From: Narthecium ossifragum
Taxonomy: Eukaryota > Streptophyta > Magnoliopsida > Dioscoreales > Nartheciaceae
NCBI GenBank assembly: GCA_963920575.1
Contig: OY986964.1
Location: forward strand, 13,939,460 to 14,003,459
Direction of reading: 5' to 3'
DNA length: 64,000 bases
The notes below the pieces were generated by a model, which ran no database searches, was not told the origin of the DNA, and was given only the letters and a program-made list of their open reading frames with translations. Position numbers and translations under genes: made by a program. Of the stretch, positions 35,370 to 45,948 are shown in pieces; the stretch's first letter is position 1, and each line of letters opens with the position of its first letter.

Positions 35370-36216
35370 TCTTGCCGTGTTCACGGGGTTCGTCGGGTTC
35401 TCTGTAGCTGGTCAGCTCACAGTTCCAAGCCGTAAGGACTAGTATGCATGCACACACGTACGTCAAGGCTCTAGAAGAAGACATTTTGGAAGTTCTCCAC
35501 TAGTTCAGTGCCGCCGCCACTTCATTCCACAAGTGGCAGTGGGCCATAGCAGGCCAATTCTAGTTGTCGAGAGAGCCGAGATCCTCTATAGTTCCAACTA
35601 GCTCCGAGGTGGGGGGGGCGTGTAATTCGCCCGAGGGAACAGGAATGTCGCAAAGATGTACAGAATAAAGTACCGGCAAAAATCATCCAACGATTCCTAG
35701 TCCCTTCTATCCTTTAGTTGCTTCAATATCTCCACGATGCCCTGCGTCTGGCGAAGTAGGGGATATCCATTAGATTCCGACACATCTTCTTATCCCGATC
35801 AACGAGCTCCCCACCTAGCGGAAGGCCGAAGAAGACGACAACGTCATCGGGTGTCAATGCCCTGACGTTGCCACTAAGGTTAAACTGCAGGCCCCCTTCG
35901 TGGTTTCGCATCATCTCGTCAAGCAATCGGTTGTCCTGGTTGACCTCTTGAAGCTCGAGGAAGTGGTCGAACGGGGTCTTGCGGATGATCTCTAGATGTA
36001 CGTCCACGGCGTAATTGTTGATCCTAACCTTGTTTTGATGATGCCAATATACATTAAATGATAAAATATATGTTTAATATTTATTACCCCTTAATTGGAA
36101 GTCTTAAATTCAATATTTAATGATTTATTGTACTAACGATCGATGCATGGATCGACCGTGGGAATGCGACGGTCGATCCATGGATCGACCGCGGGTTTGC
36201 AACGGTCGATGCAACA

Positions 36217-36251
36217 TGTGAGGACCCGTACCTTTGGGTCGGGGTGTGACA
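36217..36251 (+). mobile_element. 35-bp LTR miniature (both ends of a family B LTR)
   Basis: The left 16 bases TGTGAGGACCCGTACC match the start and the right GGGTCGGGGTGTGACA matches the end of a family B LTR in plus orientation. Everything between is deleted. It lies exactly at the edge of the Athila-like LTR. Flanking 5-mers (CAACA, TGATA) do not match. Confidence 0.6.
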
Positions 36252-37204
36252 TGATATCGCTCAAATGTGTCACGCACAACGGTCGCGGTGCAGTACAACA
36301 TAAGTGAGGTCGAACCCACAGAGAGACAAGCAGAAAGGATACAGAAATACAGATAATAATATATTGAAGACAATCAAGAAAGCTAACTAAACTAAATTAG
36401 ATCAAAGGATTAATGATAATGTAGGATTAAATAAAGATATCAGGCTTTTGATAAGGTTAGGCACCGGGAATCACTTCACTCGGATTTAGGTTCTTCTCTT
36501 CTCAATGGTTCATATGATACTCAGTTAAGGGATTCACATCCCAATCACCCTAACCGGAAGATATGGAATTATGAATCTAACAAAATATATAGGGTTAATA
36601 TCATTTCGGTACCCTCTAGTTTCACGAATTATCAATTTGGTCCCCATATTTTAAAACGTATCAAAACGGGGTCTATAGTTACCAAACTTTTCAATTTGGT
36701 ACAAGTATGGTAACGCCGTTTGCTGATTTAACGCCAAAACGGCTAGTGACCGGTTTTGCACAATTTTGACCAGTTTTTGGTCAATTTTGACCGGTTTGGC
36801 GTTAAATCAGCCTCCCCTCCCCTCCCGGCGCTCTGCCTCCCGGCCCTCCACTCAAACCTCCTCCTCTCTGGCTCCCTCGAGGGCCGAGACCTCCTCCTCT
36901 CCGGCTCTCCCCACGCCCGTGTGGCTTCCCCTCCTTCTCCCCCGAGCTCTCTCTCGAACTCCTCTCCTCGATCGCGCCGGCAGCCGCCGCCTCTCTCTCG
37001 AACTCCTCTCTCATCCTTCCCTCCAGGCACTCCGGCCTCACCTCCTGGAGCTCCGGCCTAGCGAACCATCTCTCTTCCTCGGACTCCCGAGCTATCGAGC
37101 TCTCTTTCTCTCAAATCCGAGCAGCAACCCATCTCTCTCTCGCCATTGATCACGCCAGCAGCAACCCATCTCTCTCCCTCGGACTCCCTCGTTCAACCAG
37201 TGGC

Positions 37205-37385
37205 GGTCCTTCCTTGTTGGGGACGGTGTCGTAGGGGTAGACGGCGAGGTCGGGGCCGGGCTCGTTGGTGGAGGTGTGGGTGGAGGAGCATTGCCAGCCG
37301 GAGACGTAGATGGTGTCGAGGTGCTTGGCCATCATTGTCACCTGGACGGGGTCGAGCACGCCGAAGGTTCGTCGCCCACCACGGG
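37205..37385 (-). pseudogene. Captured isocitrate lyase fragment
   Basis: The minus strand encodes [20 protein letters not shown], then [17 protein letters not shown] and YPYDTVPNK. This is a highly conserved block of plant isocitrate lyase, a glyoxylate-cycle enzyme of glyoxysomes. Only about 60 codons are present, without the KKCGH active-site region, so no enzyme can result. The bases remain GC-rich, as in monocot coding DNA. Recognition rests on the block's close match to family sequence as known; an alignment would settle it. Confidence 0.85.
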
Positions 37386-37436
37386 GTTCCCCACGAACGG
37401 CGTCCGCCCCGACTCCGGCGGGTGCTCTCTCTCTCC

Positions 37437-37781
37437 CCACCACTGCGGCCGAAGCTGATCACCATGGCGGAGCAGGACATGAGCCACGTGGGGGACTTCC
37501 TGGGGAGGTTCGTCGAGGCCTTACATTATTACTCGGCGGTGTTCGACGCGTTGGGGGATGACGCCGAGGGGAGGGCGGGGGCGGAGGAGGAGTGGTGGCA
37601 CACGGTGGAGAGGCAGCTGCTGGGGACGGAGATCAAGAACATCGTGGCGGTGGGCGGGCCGAAGCGGACGGGGGAGGTGAAGGTGGAGGTGTGGGGGGAG
37701 GAGCTCAAGAAGGCCGGGTTCCGGAAGGCGTCGCTAGACGGGAGCGCAGCCGCCCAGGCGAAGCTCCTGCCCCGCCCCCGA
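37437..37781 (+). pseudogene. Captured SCARECROW-type GRAS domain fragment
   Basis: The plus strand encodes [31 protein letters not shown], then [36 protein letters not shown] and SAAAQAKLL. These are the PFYRE-SAW end blocks of GRAS transcription regulators, closest to SCARECROW. The fragment is bounded by an 18-bp direct repeat CGGGTGCTCTCTCTCTCC at 37,419-37,436 and 37,782-37,799, which may mark the capture junctions. It shares an open frame with upstream CT-rich sequence but lacks most of the GRAS domain. Confidence 0.85.
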
Positions 37782-37797
37782 CGGGTGCTCTCTCTCT

Positions 37798-37880
37798 CCT
37801 ACGTCAGCGAAAGTCAAACCAGTATCCTACGTCAGCGTATATCTCTCTCTTCCTGCCTTCCTACGTCAGCGAAAGTCAAA
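37798..37880 (+). repeat. Short tandem repeat in the Pack-MULE
   Basis: CCTACGTCAGCG occurs three times, twice followed by AAAGTCAAA, just inside the right inverted repeat. Confidence 0.85.
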
Positions 37881-38939
37881 ATTTACAAAATCAGTCAAAA
37901 TTGAGTAAATTGAGTATCGTGGCCGGTTTGACGTTAAATCAGGCAAACGGCGTTACCAGAAGTGCACTAAATTGAAAAGTTTGGTAACTATAGACCCCAT
38001 TTTGATACATTTTAAAATATGAGGACCAAATTGATAATTCGTAAAACTAGAGGGTACCGAAATGATATTAACCCAAATATATAAATGTCTCCTCCTATGA
38101 TTGATTCTTCCTTATTATAGTTCTAATTTGATCCAATCCAAACCTAAGAATATATGATACTGGCTGTCACTAAAGGCAATATATAGCAAAAGTTCATCGG
38201 GACAAAGCCCTAACTCTATCTAACCAGATCTCTAAGAATACACAATACCAACTCTCACAATCGGCAATGCATAACAAAGATTTCACGAGATAAAGTAGGT
38301 AAACAATAGGTAAAACTATGGGATTATAAGATCATGAAAGAAGCATGACTGGATTCATAATATTAATCATCTACATAGAGATCTATAATCTGAAAATAAT
38401 TCTTGAAGACTCAACACATAGAGAAGAGTTTAACAATAAAGTTTAAAACATGAACCATCGTTGAAGAAGAAACCCTAATCCTCGCTAGATCATCCGTCCG
38501 TCATGCCCGCGGATTACTCGGCCATGGATGGAGATTTCTTCATCTTCCTCCTTTGCTTTTCTCCCCTCCATAGCTCTGTAGAAAACCCCCTTAGAACCTC
38601 CCAAATTTCGGATTAAATAAGCATATATATAGGGGAACCCCGAAATTAGGGTTTTAGTTGAGTTGGACTCGGATTTCCTGAAGGCAGCCCTATTCCGGTC
38701 GCAACTGGGTCCAATTCAGCCGGAATTTGGAAACGTGCTCAACACGAAAGTTGTATATTTGGATGTCTTCTACCAGATCCGGAAGATTTCACAATATTCT
38801 GAGTTATATAGAATATTTAACGAATATTTTCCTCAGCTTCCACAGAACAGTTTTCCAGCTGTCTAACTTCATCTATTCTTCCAATCAGTCGATGAAACTG
38901 TATTTCTCCTCATTTGGTGTAACCTGGGTCGCCCAGACT

Positions 38940-39046
38940 AAAATCGATCTTCATGGGGGAAATGATCGATCTTCTTGAAACTAGCTCTCTGTCAACTCTC
39001 TATAGCATAAAATGATCGATCCGTGGACGAGAAAGGATCGATCCTT
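38940..39046. repeat. GATCGATC palindromes in LTR E
   Basis: Four cores (AAATCGATCTTCATG, AATGATCGATCTTC, AATGATCGATCCGTGG, AAGGATCGATCCTTTG) lie within about 105 bp of this Athila-like LTR. Confidence 0.85.
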
Positions 39047-39965
39047 TGAGCATCAAATCAATTTTCTTCTTCCGTAACTGCTTTGTCTGCACCTCTCGTA
39101 CTCAAAATAGTATATCTTCCTCTAGGAAACTCCAAATCACAAACCGTAAAAACTTCTGAAAACTAGACTTCCAGAGCTTTCCAACCATATATGACATATC
39201 AACTGGTTTCTTTTGAGAAGGTACAGTGTTGGTGTTAAAGACCCATCTTTGCTTCAATTTCCTGCATAATACAAATAACTTTGTGAAGCAACATATACGG
39301 ATAAAATCATCTATATTAATCATGAAAACTAAGCAAATAAGCTGCTCTTAGTCATGTTCAGAGTACACTTTACATGATGGTCGATGTCACGGATGATGCA
39401 TGAATCAATCGCCAGCAACGCGCAGAGTAAAAAATTTAGCCATTGGAGAGTTGTAGAGAGCCGTTGGAAGGTTTTTTTGAGCTGGTTGAAGACCAGATAT
39501 AAGTAGTTCTTTGTTGTAAACTTGCCACAACCATTATTGATATTATTGAGATCATCTGAGCAAGTCTAAGCAAGAGTTACTACTCATTCCCTTTAGAGCT
39601 ACAATCTTTGTAAATCTTCTTCGAGTGTGAAGAAGTACTTTGAGAGTAATCCAACAGCAGTTGGCTGTGATTGTAAGGTCACCAAGCACCGGGAAGCTTG
39701 GAGGAAAAGCTTGTAAAAGATTTCCAAGTAGTGAAACCTCAAGGAGGACCTTGAGAGAAGTGGACGTAGACCAAGAGTTGGGTTGAACCACTATAAAAAT
39801 CGGTGCTATCTCTCTAACCCTTCTTTCATTTAATTCTTGCATGCTAGTTATTTTAGCTTCATTTCATCTATAAGCATTTAAGGTGTTAGTTCTCTCCTAC
39901 CTAATTTTTCCATTAATCTAGTTTTTCAAAAAGAGTCCAATTCATCCCCCTCTTGGACCTTCAAT

Positions 39966-39977
39966 TGGTACCAGAGC
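39966..39977 (+). promoter_or_regulatory. Copia primer binding site (tRNA-Met type)
   Basis: TGGTACCAGAGC starts two bases after the 5' LTR end, the standard Met-tRNA site of plant Copia elements. Confidence 0.88.
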
Positions 39978-40028
39978 TAAGTCTCTATTTTTAGTGATGT
40001 AACAGCCCTTAAAGGATGCTATCTAGAG

Positions 40029-41759
40029 ATGAAAAACGTAGAGGGACAAGCTACCAATAGGTCATCATACTTCAATGGATCGAACTATACATATTGGAAA
40101 ACCAAGATGGAGATATTCATCCAATCTATGGATTATGAAGCTTAGTTGGTAATACAGGATGGACCCTATATCCCTATGAAAATTGTTGAAGGTAAAGAAG
40201 TCCCAAAAACAAAGAGTGACAACATCCCAATCGATCTCAAGAACCTTCAAACAAATGCCAAGGCCAAAAGCTTTCTATTTTGTGCCCTTAGCCCTAGTGA
40301 ATTCAATAGTGTCTCTATATGCAAATCAGCAAAGGAGATATGGGACAAGCTTGAGGTTACTTATGTGGGAATAAGTCGAGTTAAAGAATCTAAAATAAGT
40401 ATGCTTGTATATGAGTATGAACTCTTTTGCACGAAGAATGATAAAACCATTAGTGAGATGTTTACACGTTTTACTAACATATTAAATGTGCTTGAATCTC
40501 TTGGAAGAGTTTATGCTAACAATGATGTTGTGAGAAAGATACTTAGGTGTCTACCGAAGTCATGGGATCCTAAAGTGACAGCGATCGAAGAAGCCAAGGA
40601 TCTATCCAAGTTGTCACTCGATGAGCTCATGGGTTCCCTCATGACCTATGAGATGAACTTGAAGAGAAGCAATGAAGAAGGAGATAAAAAGAAGAAGACG
40701 GTTGCTTTCAAGTCATTTAGCAAAGACTCATCCGATGCAAGTGAAGGAGATGACGATGAAGAATTGGTGATGATATCAAGAAGAATTCAAAAGATCTTCA
40801 AGCGCCAAGGAGGAAAGAAATTCTTCAAGAAGAAATTCCCCAAAGGTGAAAAATATAATCCTACTTCTTCTAACTCAAATGAAATCATATGTTATGAGTG
40901 TAGAAAGCCCGTACACATCAAGTTTGATTATCCTCAACTCAAGAAGCCTTCAAAGAAGGAGTTCAAGAAAAAGAAAGCAATGATGGCTACTTAGGGAGAA
41001 AGTGATGTGCAGACCTCATCCGATGAAGAAGAACAAGAGGTAGCCAACATATGCTTAGTGGCACACGGAGATGAGGTAGAAGATGAGCTTGTATTTGAAG
41101 AACTTTTTGATGCTTATCATGCTTTAGCTAATGATTTCAAGTTCCTTAAAAAAAAATACTATGCTACTTGTAAGGACTTGAAGAAAGTAGAAGAAGAAAA
41201 ATTAGATGACATGCATAGGATTGGAACCATAGAAAAAAAAAACAAATGCATGCTAGACAACAACTCTTGTGACACGAGTGACACAATTGAGGAGGAACTC
41301 AAGGACACTCAATATGAGCTCACCATATTGAAGAACACAAATTATGATATGCAAAGGAAACTTATCTATTTGAGGAAATCCAAGAGAGATCTCACTCTTG
41401 AGGTTGATGACTTAAAAATCACTATAGCTAAATTCGTGAAGAGTAGAGACAAGTTAGATGAGATCCTTGATAGCCAAAGGAGCTCCTTAAACAAGAAAGG
41501 AATTGGCTACAACCCTAGGAAGGTGAACAACCAAAAAAAGACTAACTTTGTTAAAGCTTCTTCTCATCCTCCTAAGGTAGTACAAGCACCTATATGTCAT
41601 TATTGTTGCAAAGTAGGTCACATTGCACCTAGTTGCTATCTCATGAGGCATGCTAATGCTAAGAAAATTTGGGCACCTATACATACATCTTATTCTCTTA
41701 TACATAATACTAATGCAAATGGACCCAAAACGATTTGGGTACCAAAAATCAAGGTTTGA
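40029..41759 (+). pseudogene. Sirevirus-type gag, two in-frame stops
   Basis: The ATG at 40,029 opens MKNVEGQ..SSYFNGSNYTYWKTKME. The frame continues through a TAG at 40,143 (after DYEA) and another near 40,995, where the family has Trp at the first. The retrotransposon gag domain (AKEIWDKLEVTYVG, LPKSWDPKVTAIEEAK) is followed by a Lys-rich tract. The first knuckle CYECRKPVHIKFDY has lost its last Cys to Tyr. A long coiled coil (41,100-41,500) and an intact second knuckle CHYCCKVGHIAPSC follow. Two knuckles with a coiled coil between them fit Sirevirus gag. G-to-A changes dominate the damage. Confidence 0.85.
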
Positions 41760-42742
41760 TATCTTATCTGTAGTAGTGTATGAGATTCAAGATCAAGACA
41801 AACACAAAGACCAAAAGATGGTACCTTGATAGTGGATGCTCAAGACACATGATGTGAGAAAGGAGCATGTTCTCAACCTTTCAATCCAAAGATGGAGGAA
41901 TGGTGACCTTTGGAGACATTGGAAAAGGAAAAATAATTGGCATTGGCAATATTGGTAAAACCTCTTCCATTATTATTGAAAATGTTCTCTTGGTTAAAGG
42001 TTTGAAACATAATTTGCTTAGCATTAGTCAATTATGTGATAGAGGTAACAAAATTATTTTTGAAGATTCAAAATGCTATGTTAAGATGCTCCTAGTGATA
42101 AAATTTTGCTAGTAGGTCATCGTGATGGTAATGTATACACATTTTATCTTGATGATCTTGTTTGCCATGATAATGTATGCCTTAGTGCCTTAAATGATAA
42201 TTCTTGGTTATGGCATAGCAGGCTTGGACATGCATACATGGATTTAATATCCAAACTTTCTCGAAAAGACCTTGTTCTTGGACTTCCCAAGATCAAATTT
42301 GAGAAAGATAAGATTTGTGACGCATTTCAAAGAGGAAAACAAGTAAAATCCTCTTTGAGCCTAAAGATGTAGTTTCCACCACAAGAGCATTAGAACTCAT
42401 TCACATGGGCCTTTTTGGACAAACCAAACCTACAAGCTTAGGTGGTAGCTCATATGACTTTGTACTAGTAGATAATTACACTAGATACACATGGGTGATT
42501 TTCTTTGCACACAAAGATGAAGTCTTTGAGGAATTCACCAACTTTTGTAGAAGAGTCCAAAATGAGAAAGGTATTCTCATTACATGCATTAGAAGTGACC
42601 ATGGAGGAGAATTTAAGAATTCTCATCTAGAAAAGTTTTACAATGACAACGGGATTTCCCATAACTTCTCCTATAACCCCTCAACAAAATGGTGTCGTTG
42701 AAAGGAAAAATCGGACCCTACAAGACATGGCTAGAACTCTAT
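41760..42742 (+). pseudogene. Copia protease and integrase N-terminal half
   Basis: The protease motif YLDSGCSRHM is followed by a stop, then NLLSISQLCDRG. The integrase zinc module LWHSRLGHAYMD is kept, but the CDACQ motif reads CDAFQ, losing one zinc ligand. The first catalytic Asp of the HMDLFGP motif reads Gly (codon 42,408-42,410). The second Asp is present in IRSDHGGEF and the Glu in GVVERKNRTLQDMA. Frames shift near 42,110, 42,365 and 42,660. LTR A4 interrupts after MARTL. Confidence 0.88.
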
Positions 42743-45085
42743 TGTCACGCCCCGACCCGCGAAAGCCCAACCGGGCCGAGCGACGCGAATCGGAACCTAA
42801 CGAAACGCGAAAAATTTGGCGAGAGTTCCCTCTAACCTATTGATCTCTCTAACAATTCATCACAAACACCCTCAATTAAAAGACATAATTGAATAAACAT
42901 CGAACCCAAGATTACAAAACCCAAGTGAATTTAATATACATATCCTCGGAGAGGGGAAGATTCAAATACAACATATAAACAATCCCGTAGAAGACTAACT
43001 AACATAAGTTTAAAGCTGTAAAGATCGCCACCTCTCAAACTTCACCTGGCACCGCCGACCAACTGCCCGGTAGGGGCCACTGAAGAGGAGCTAATGCCTG
43101 CACCTGTAAAACGCAGCCCGGATAGGAGTGAGTAACTAAGCTCAGCAGAGAAACTATACTACGGCACAGAAGGAAGATTGAAACGCAACAGTGTCACCCT
43201 CAAGTAAGAACTGGGTGTATACAGAGGCCCCATAACCCCATCATGTGTCCCTGAGGTCCACTACCATGGTCTTCCAGCCGAACTGGTCACACGACGGGTC
43301 ACACTCAGTAACCAGGAACTAACACTGCCGGCCTACAAGCAGGGAATGACACTGCATGCGGGAAAAGGCACCACTAAGTAGTCAACCACTCTACTTAAGG
43401 GTCAACACAGTGGGACACCAGCTACACCTCAGCATCCGACTCGAGGCTGACACGACCTCTACAATCACCAAGCAACAGGTGTACCAGTCATCTAAGCCTA
43501 TCATCAAGTCTGACTGCACACCACAATTCAAACCGGGTCCAAACTACCCAACCCCGGTCCTAGGACTAAATCCGAGCTTCCAGCCTCGGGACGGCGACCC
43601 ACAGATCGCCCACGCTCTAACCATGCAACTAATGCACAACAAAGATGCATGCGATGAACATACACATATAAACAGTTAAAGCATGCAACAATATGTGATG
43701 ATAGCATAACCAATCTGGGCTCGGTACACTGCCAACCCGGGGTGGTGAACATATATTTAAGGTCTGGGACTGCTGCAGTGGTACACCACCAACTGCCAGC
43801 CAGTCCACCAGCAACCTGCATCGGGAAGCAGCCCCGCAAACAACAGAGACAAACCACGCAGGTAAAAGCCCTCGGCGCACGCCGGCATGCAAGACTAAGA
43901 AAAGCAGTAGGGCTACCCGCCCACTTATTCTAAACACCCCAGGAGTTATCACTCTCCTGGTTCACCACTGCCCCTAATATAGGGCTAGCATGCTTAAGAA
44001 TATGTACAAGATATAAAGCGATAAAGATATCTGTACATACAAAGCCCCGTGGGCAAAACCAAGAAAATCCCTCTCTGCCATCAAAGGATCGATCTTTCAA
44101 GCGACAGAGAGCTTCCTTCCATGTCGAGCCAAAGATGATCGATCCTTCCTCCCAGGAAGATCGATCATCAGTGCAACAGAGAGCATCCTTCTATATCGTG
44201 CCAAGGATGATCGATCCTTCCTCCCAGGAAGATCGATCATCCTCATGATAGAGGGCATCCTCTTTGCCGCGCCAAGGAAGATCGATCCTTCCTCCCAGGA
44301 AGATCGATCCTCCTCGCGACAAAGGGGAACCCATGCTGCCCAAGGCACAAGGATCGATCATCCTCAACCGATGATCGATCATGCTCGGGTTCAGCATGAC
44401 CAACAATGAAGGATTGATCTTGTTGGGTTCTCCGGCAACCCTCCGGCGAGAAATACCGTCGAAAAATTCCACCAAATCCCACAAAACTCTAGGATCTTGT
44501 AGTACGAAGGACCACGAGTCCAAAATCGGTGGAAATACCACAAACTAACAAGTATGCAGTGAGATCTAAGCGAAACAAACTTCAATCAAACTCAAACTCA
44601 CAAAATCGGAAAACAAATGTAGGTAGGATCCCTACTTAGGCAATAGCTGCTTCAATCCCAACTGCTAAGCCTTGAATCGTCCCAAATCTCCTCAAAATCC
44701 GGCAGCTCTGAGCTCAAGAATGCGGATTTGAAAAGGGATTCAAGGAAGAGGGTTACATTCATTTTATAGACAAACGAACCGACCTATGAATGATCGATCT
44801 TTCCCTGAGGAAAGATCAATCGTTCATGACGATCGCGCCTTGACTTTCTGGCACAAAAGATCGATCTTCTAGTAAGGAAAGATCGATCCTTTAAGCGCAG
44901 AAAGGTAGACTTGGGCTAAAACTTAAGCCCAAGCCCGGATCCATCTAACCTTTCCAATCAAACACTAACACAAACAAGGTCAGTGTGTGCACACACGGGT
45001 GTGGAACAAACCAACAAGGCGTAATTTACCAAATTGCTCTTGCGGTCTACAACGAGCCACTGGGGTAGAGGGATAGGTCCTCACA
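42743..45085 (-). mobile_element. Solo LTR A4 inserted in Copia integrase
   Basis: 2,343 bp, TGTCACGCCCCGACCC to GGTCCTCACA. The duplication is TCTAT (42,738-42,742) against TTTAT (45,086-45,090), with one C-to-T change. The integrase frame resumes at once (ENNLPNYFWAEAIN). Confidence 0.88.
44085..44420. repeat. GATCGATC palindrome array in LTR A4
   Basis: About ten GATCGATC cores alternate in units like GATGATCGATCCTTCCTCCC followed by AGGAAGATCGATCATC, a higher-order pattern of roughly 60 bases repeated three to four times. A smaller cluster lies at 44,785-44,895. Confidence 0.88.
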
Positions 45086-45948
45086 TTTATTATGTGAGAA
45101 TAATCTTCCTAACTATTTTTGGGCCGAAGCAATTAATACTTCTTTCCATGTGATCAATAGAGTAACATTGAGACCTATTTTGAAGAAAACCCCCTATGAG
45201 CTTTGGAAAGGAAGAATTCCAAATATTGGATACTTTAGAGTTTTGGTTGCAAGTGTTTCATCTTAAACAATGGGAAAGAAAATCTTGGAAAATTTGATGC
45301 TAGATCCGATGAAGGAGTTTTTCTCAGATACTCGGAGAGAAGCAAAAGTTATAGAATCATCAATAAAAGGACCTTAGTGGTTGAATAATCAATGCATGTT
45401 CCTTTTGATGAAATGATTATAGTTCCTAGTAGAATTGATGGTAAAGATGATGATGTTCATAATATCAAATCAAAAGATGTAATAGATGAAACCCAAAATG
45501 ATGTTGAAGAATTGAATGATAGATTTGAGGAATCCCTTGAAATTACACCTAGTGATCATCATCATTATTTGCCTAAAGATTGCAAATATGCATCCTCACA
45601 CCCAAAGGAATTGATAATTGGTGAACCATCAAAAGGAATCCAAATTAGATCTTCATTAAATGCATATGCAAATCTAGCCTTCCTATCTCAAATCGAGCCC
45701 AAAATGATTGAGGAAGCATTAGAGGATGATCATTGGATCATAGCAATACAAGAAGAGTTCAATCAATTTGAAAGAAATGTAGCTTGGAATTTGGTACCTA
45801 GACCTTATGATCATCCCGTCATTGGTACTAAATGGGTTTTTAGAGACAAAATGGATGAATCGAGGACAATTACAATGAACAAAGCTAGACTTGTTGCAAA
45901 AGGGTTTAATCAACAAGAAGGAATTAATTTTGATGAGACTTTTGCACC
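45086..45948 (+). pseudogene. Copia integrase C-terminus and RT N-terminus
   Basis: It opens with NYFWAEAINTSFHVINR and TPYELWKG of the integrase end, then has stops near 45,263 and 45,380. The frame from 45,392 is an acidic linker followed by RT start blocks: HWIIAIQEEFNQFERN, GTKWVFRDKMDE, KARLVAKGFNQQEGINFDET. It is cut by LTR B3 within DETFAPV and continues at 51,574. Confidence 0.85.

Larger units (their letters stand above)
33545..36010 (-). pseudogene. Plant-mobile-domain (MULE-associated) gene, 3' part
   Basis: The minus strand reads TPFDHFLELQEVN, LLDEMMRNHEGGLQFNLSG and ALTPDDVVVFFGLPLGG at 36,007-35,723, which resembles the plant mobile domain (aminotransferase-like PMD). Later exons include LGYMNMDVALYLGG (35,200-35,030) with a GT donor near 34,950. 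An intron of about 320 bases packed with ACGCGTATA words follows, then VKSEFLKITRRDLERSEE, a KR-rich segment, and acidic/Gly-Arg repeats broken by stops. PMD proteins travel in MULEs and some act in silencing in Arabidopsis (MAIN family). Many stops and frame changes make this copy non-functional. The 5' part lies at 58,472-59,071. Confidence 0.6.
36592..38074. mobile_element. Pack-MULE carrying isocitrate lyase and SCARECROW-type fragments
   Basis: The 1,483-bp element is flanked by the 9-bp duplication AAATATATA (36,583-36,591 and 38,075-38,083). Terminal inverted repeats of about 140 bp start GGGTTAATATCATTTCGGTA on both ends and remain about 90% identical. The interior is GC-rich and holds captured exon pieces from two unrelated host genes in opposite orientations, plus CT-rich sequence of unknown origin (36,820-37,200). 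No transposase is present. It inserted in the Athila-like LTR. Confidence 0.92.
36252..39374 (-). mobile_element. Athila-like LTR (E) in the Copia 5' LTR, itself carrying a Pack-MULE
   Basis: Minus sense starts near TGTAAAGTGTACTCTG and ends GAGCGATATCA. It contains the phrase TCTGTGGGTTCGACCTC near its end; the Athila-like LTR at 59,475 has a similar CCTGTGGATCGACTCC and also ends in ATATCA. About 1.6 kb remains without the Pack-MULE. No internal region is present, so it is probably a solo LTR. I found no clean target duplication, perhaps because of the miniature LTR at its edge. Confidence 0.6.
36016..39963 (+). repeat. 5' LTR (family D) of the Copia, interrupted
   Basis: LTR sequence is 36,016-36,216 (starts TGTTGATCCTAACC) and 39,375-39,963 (ends TTGGACCTTCA). 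The insert between them is an Athila-like LTR with a Pack-MULE. Just before the insert are ATCGACCG/CGGTCGAT palindromes (36,136-36,215). Confidence 0.8.
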
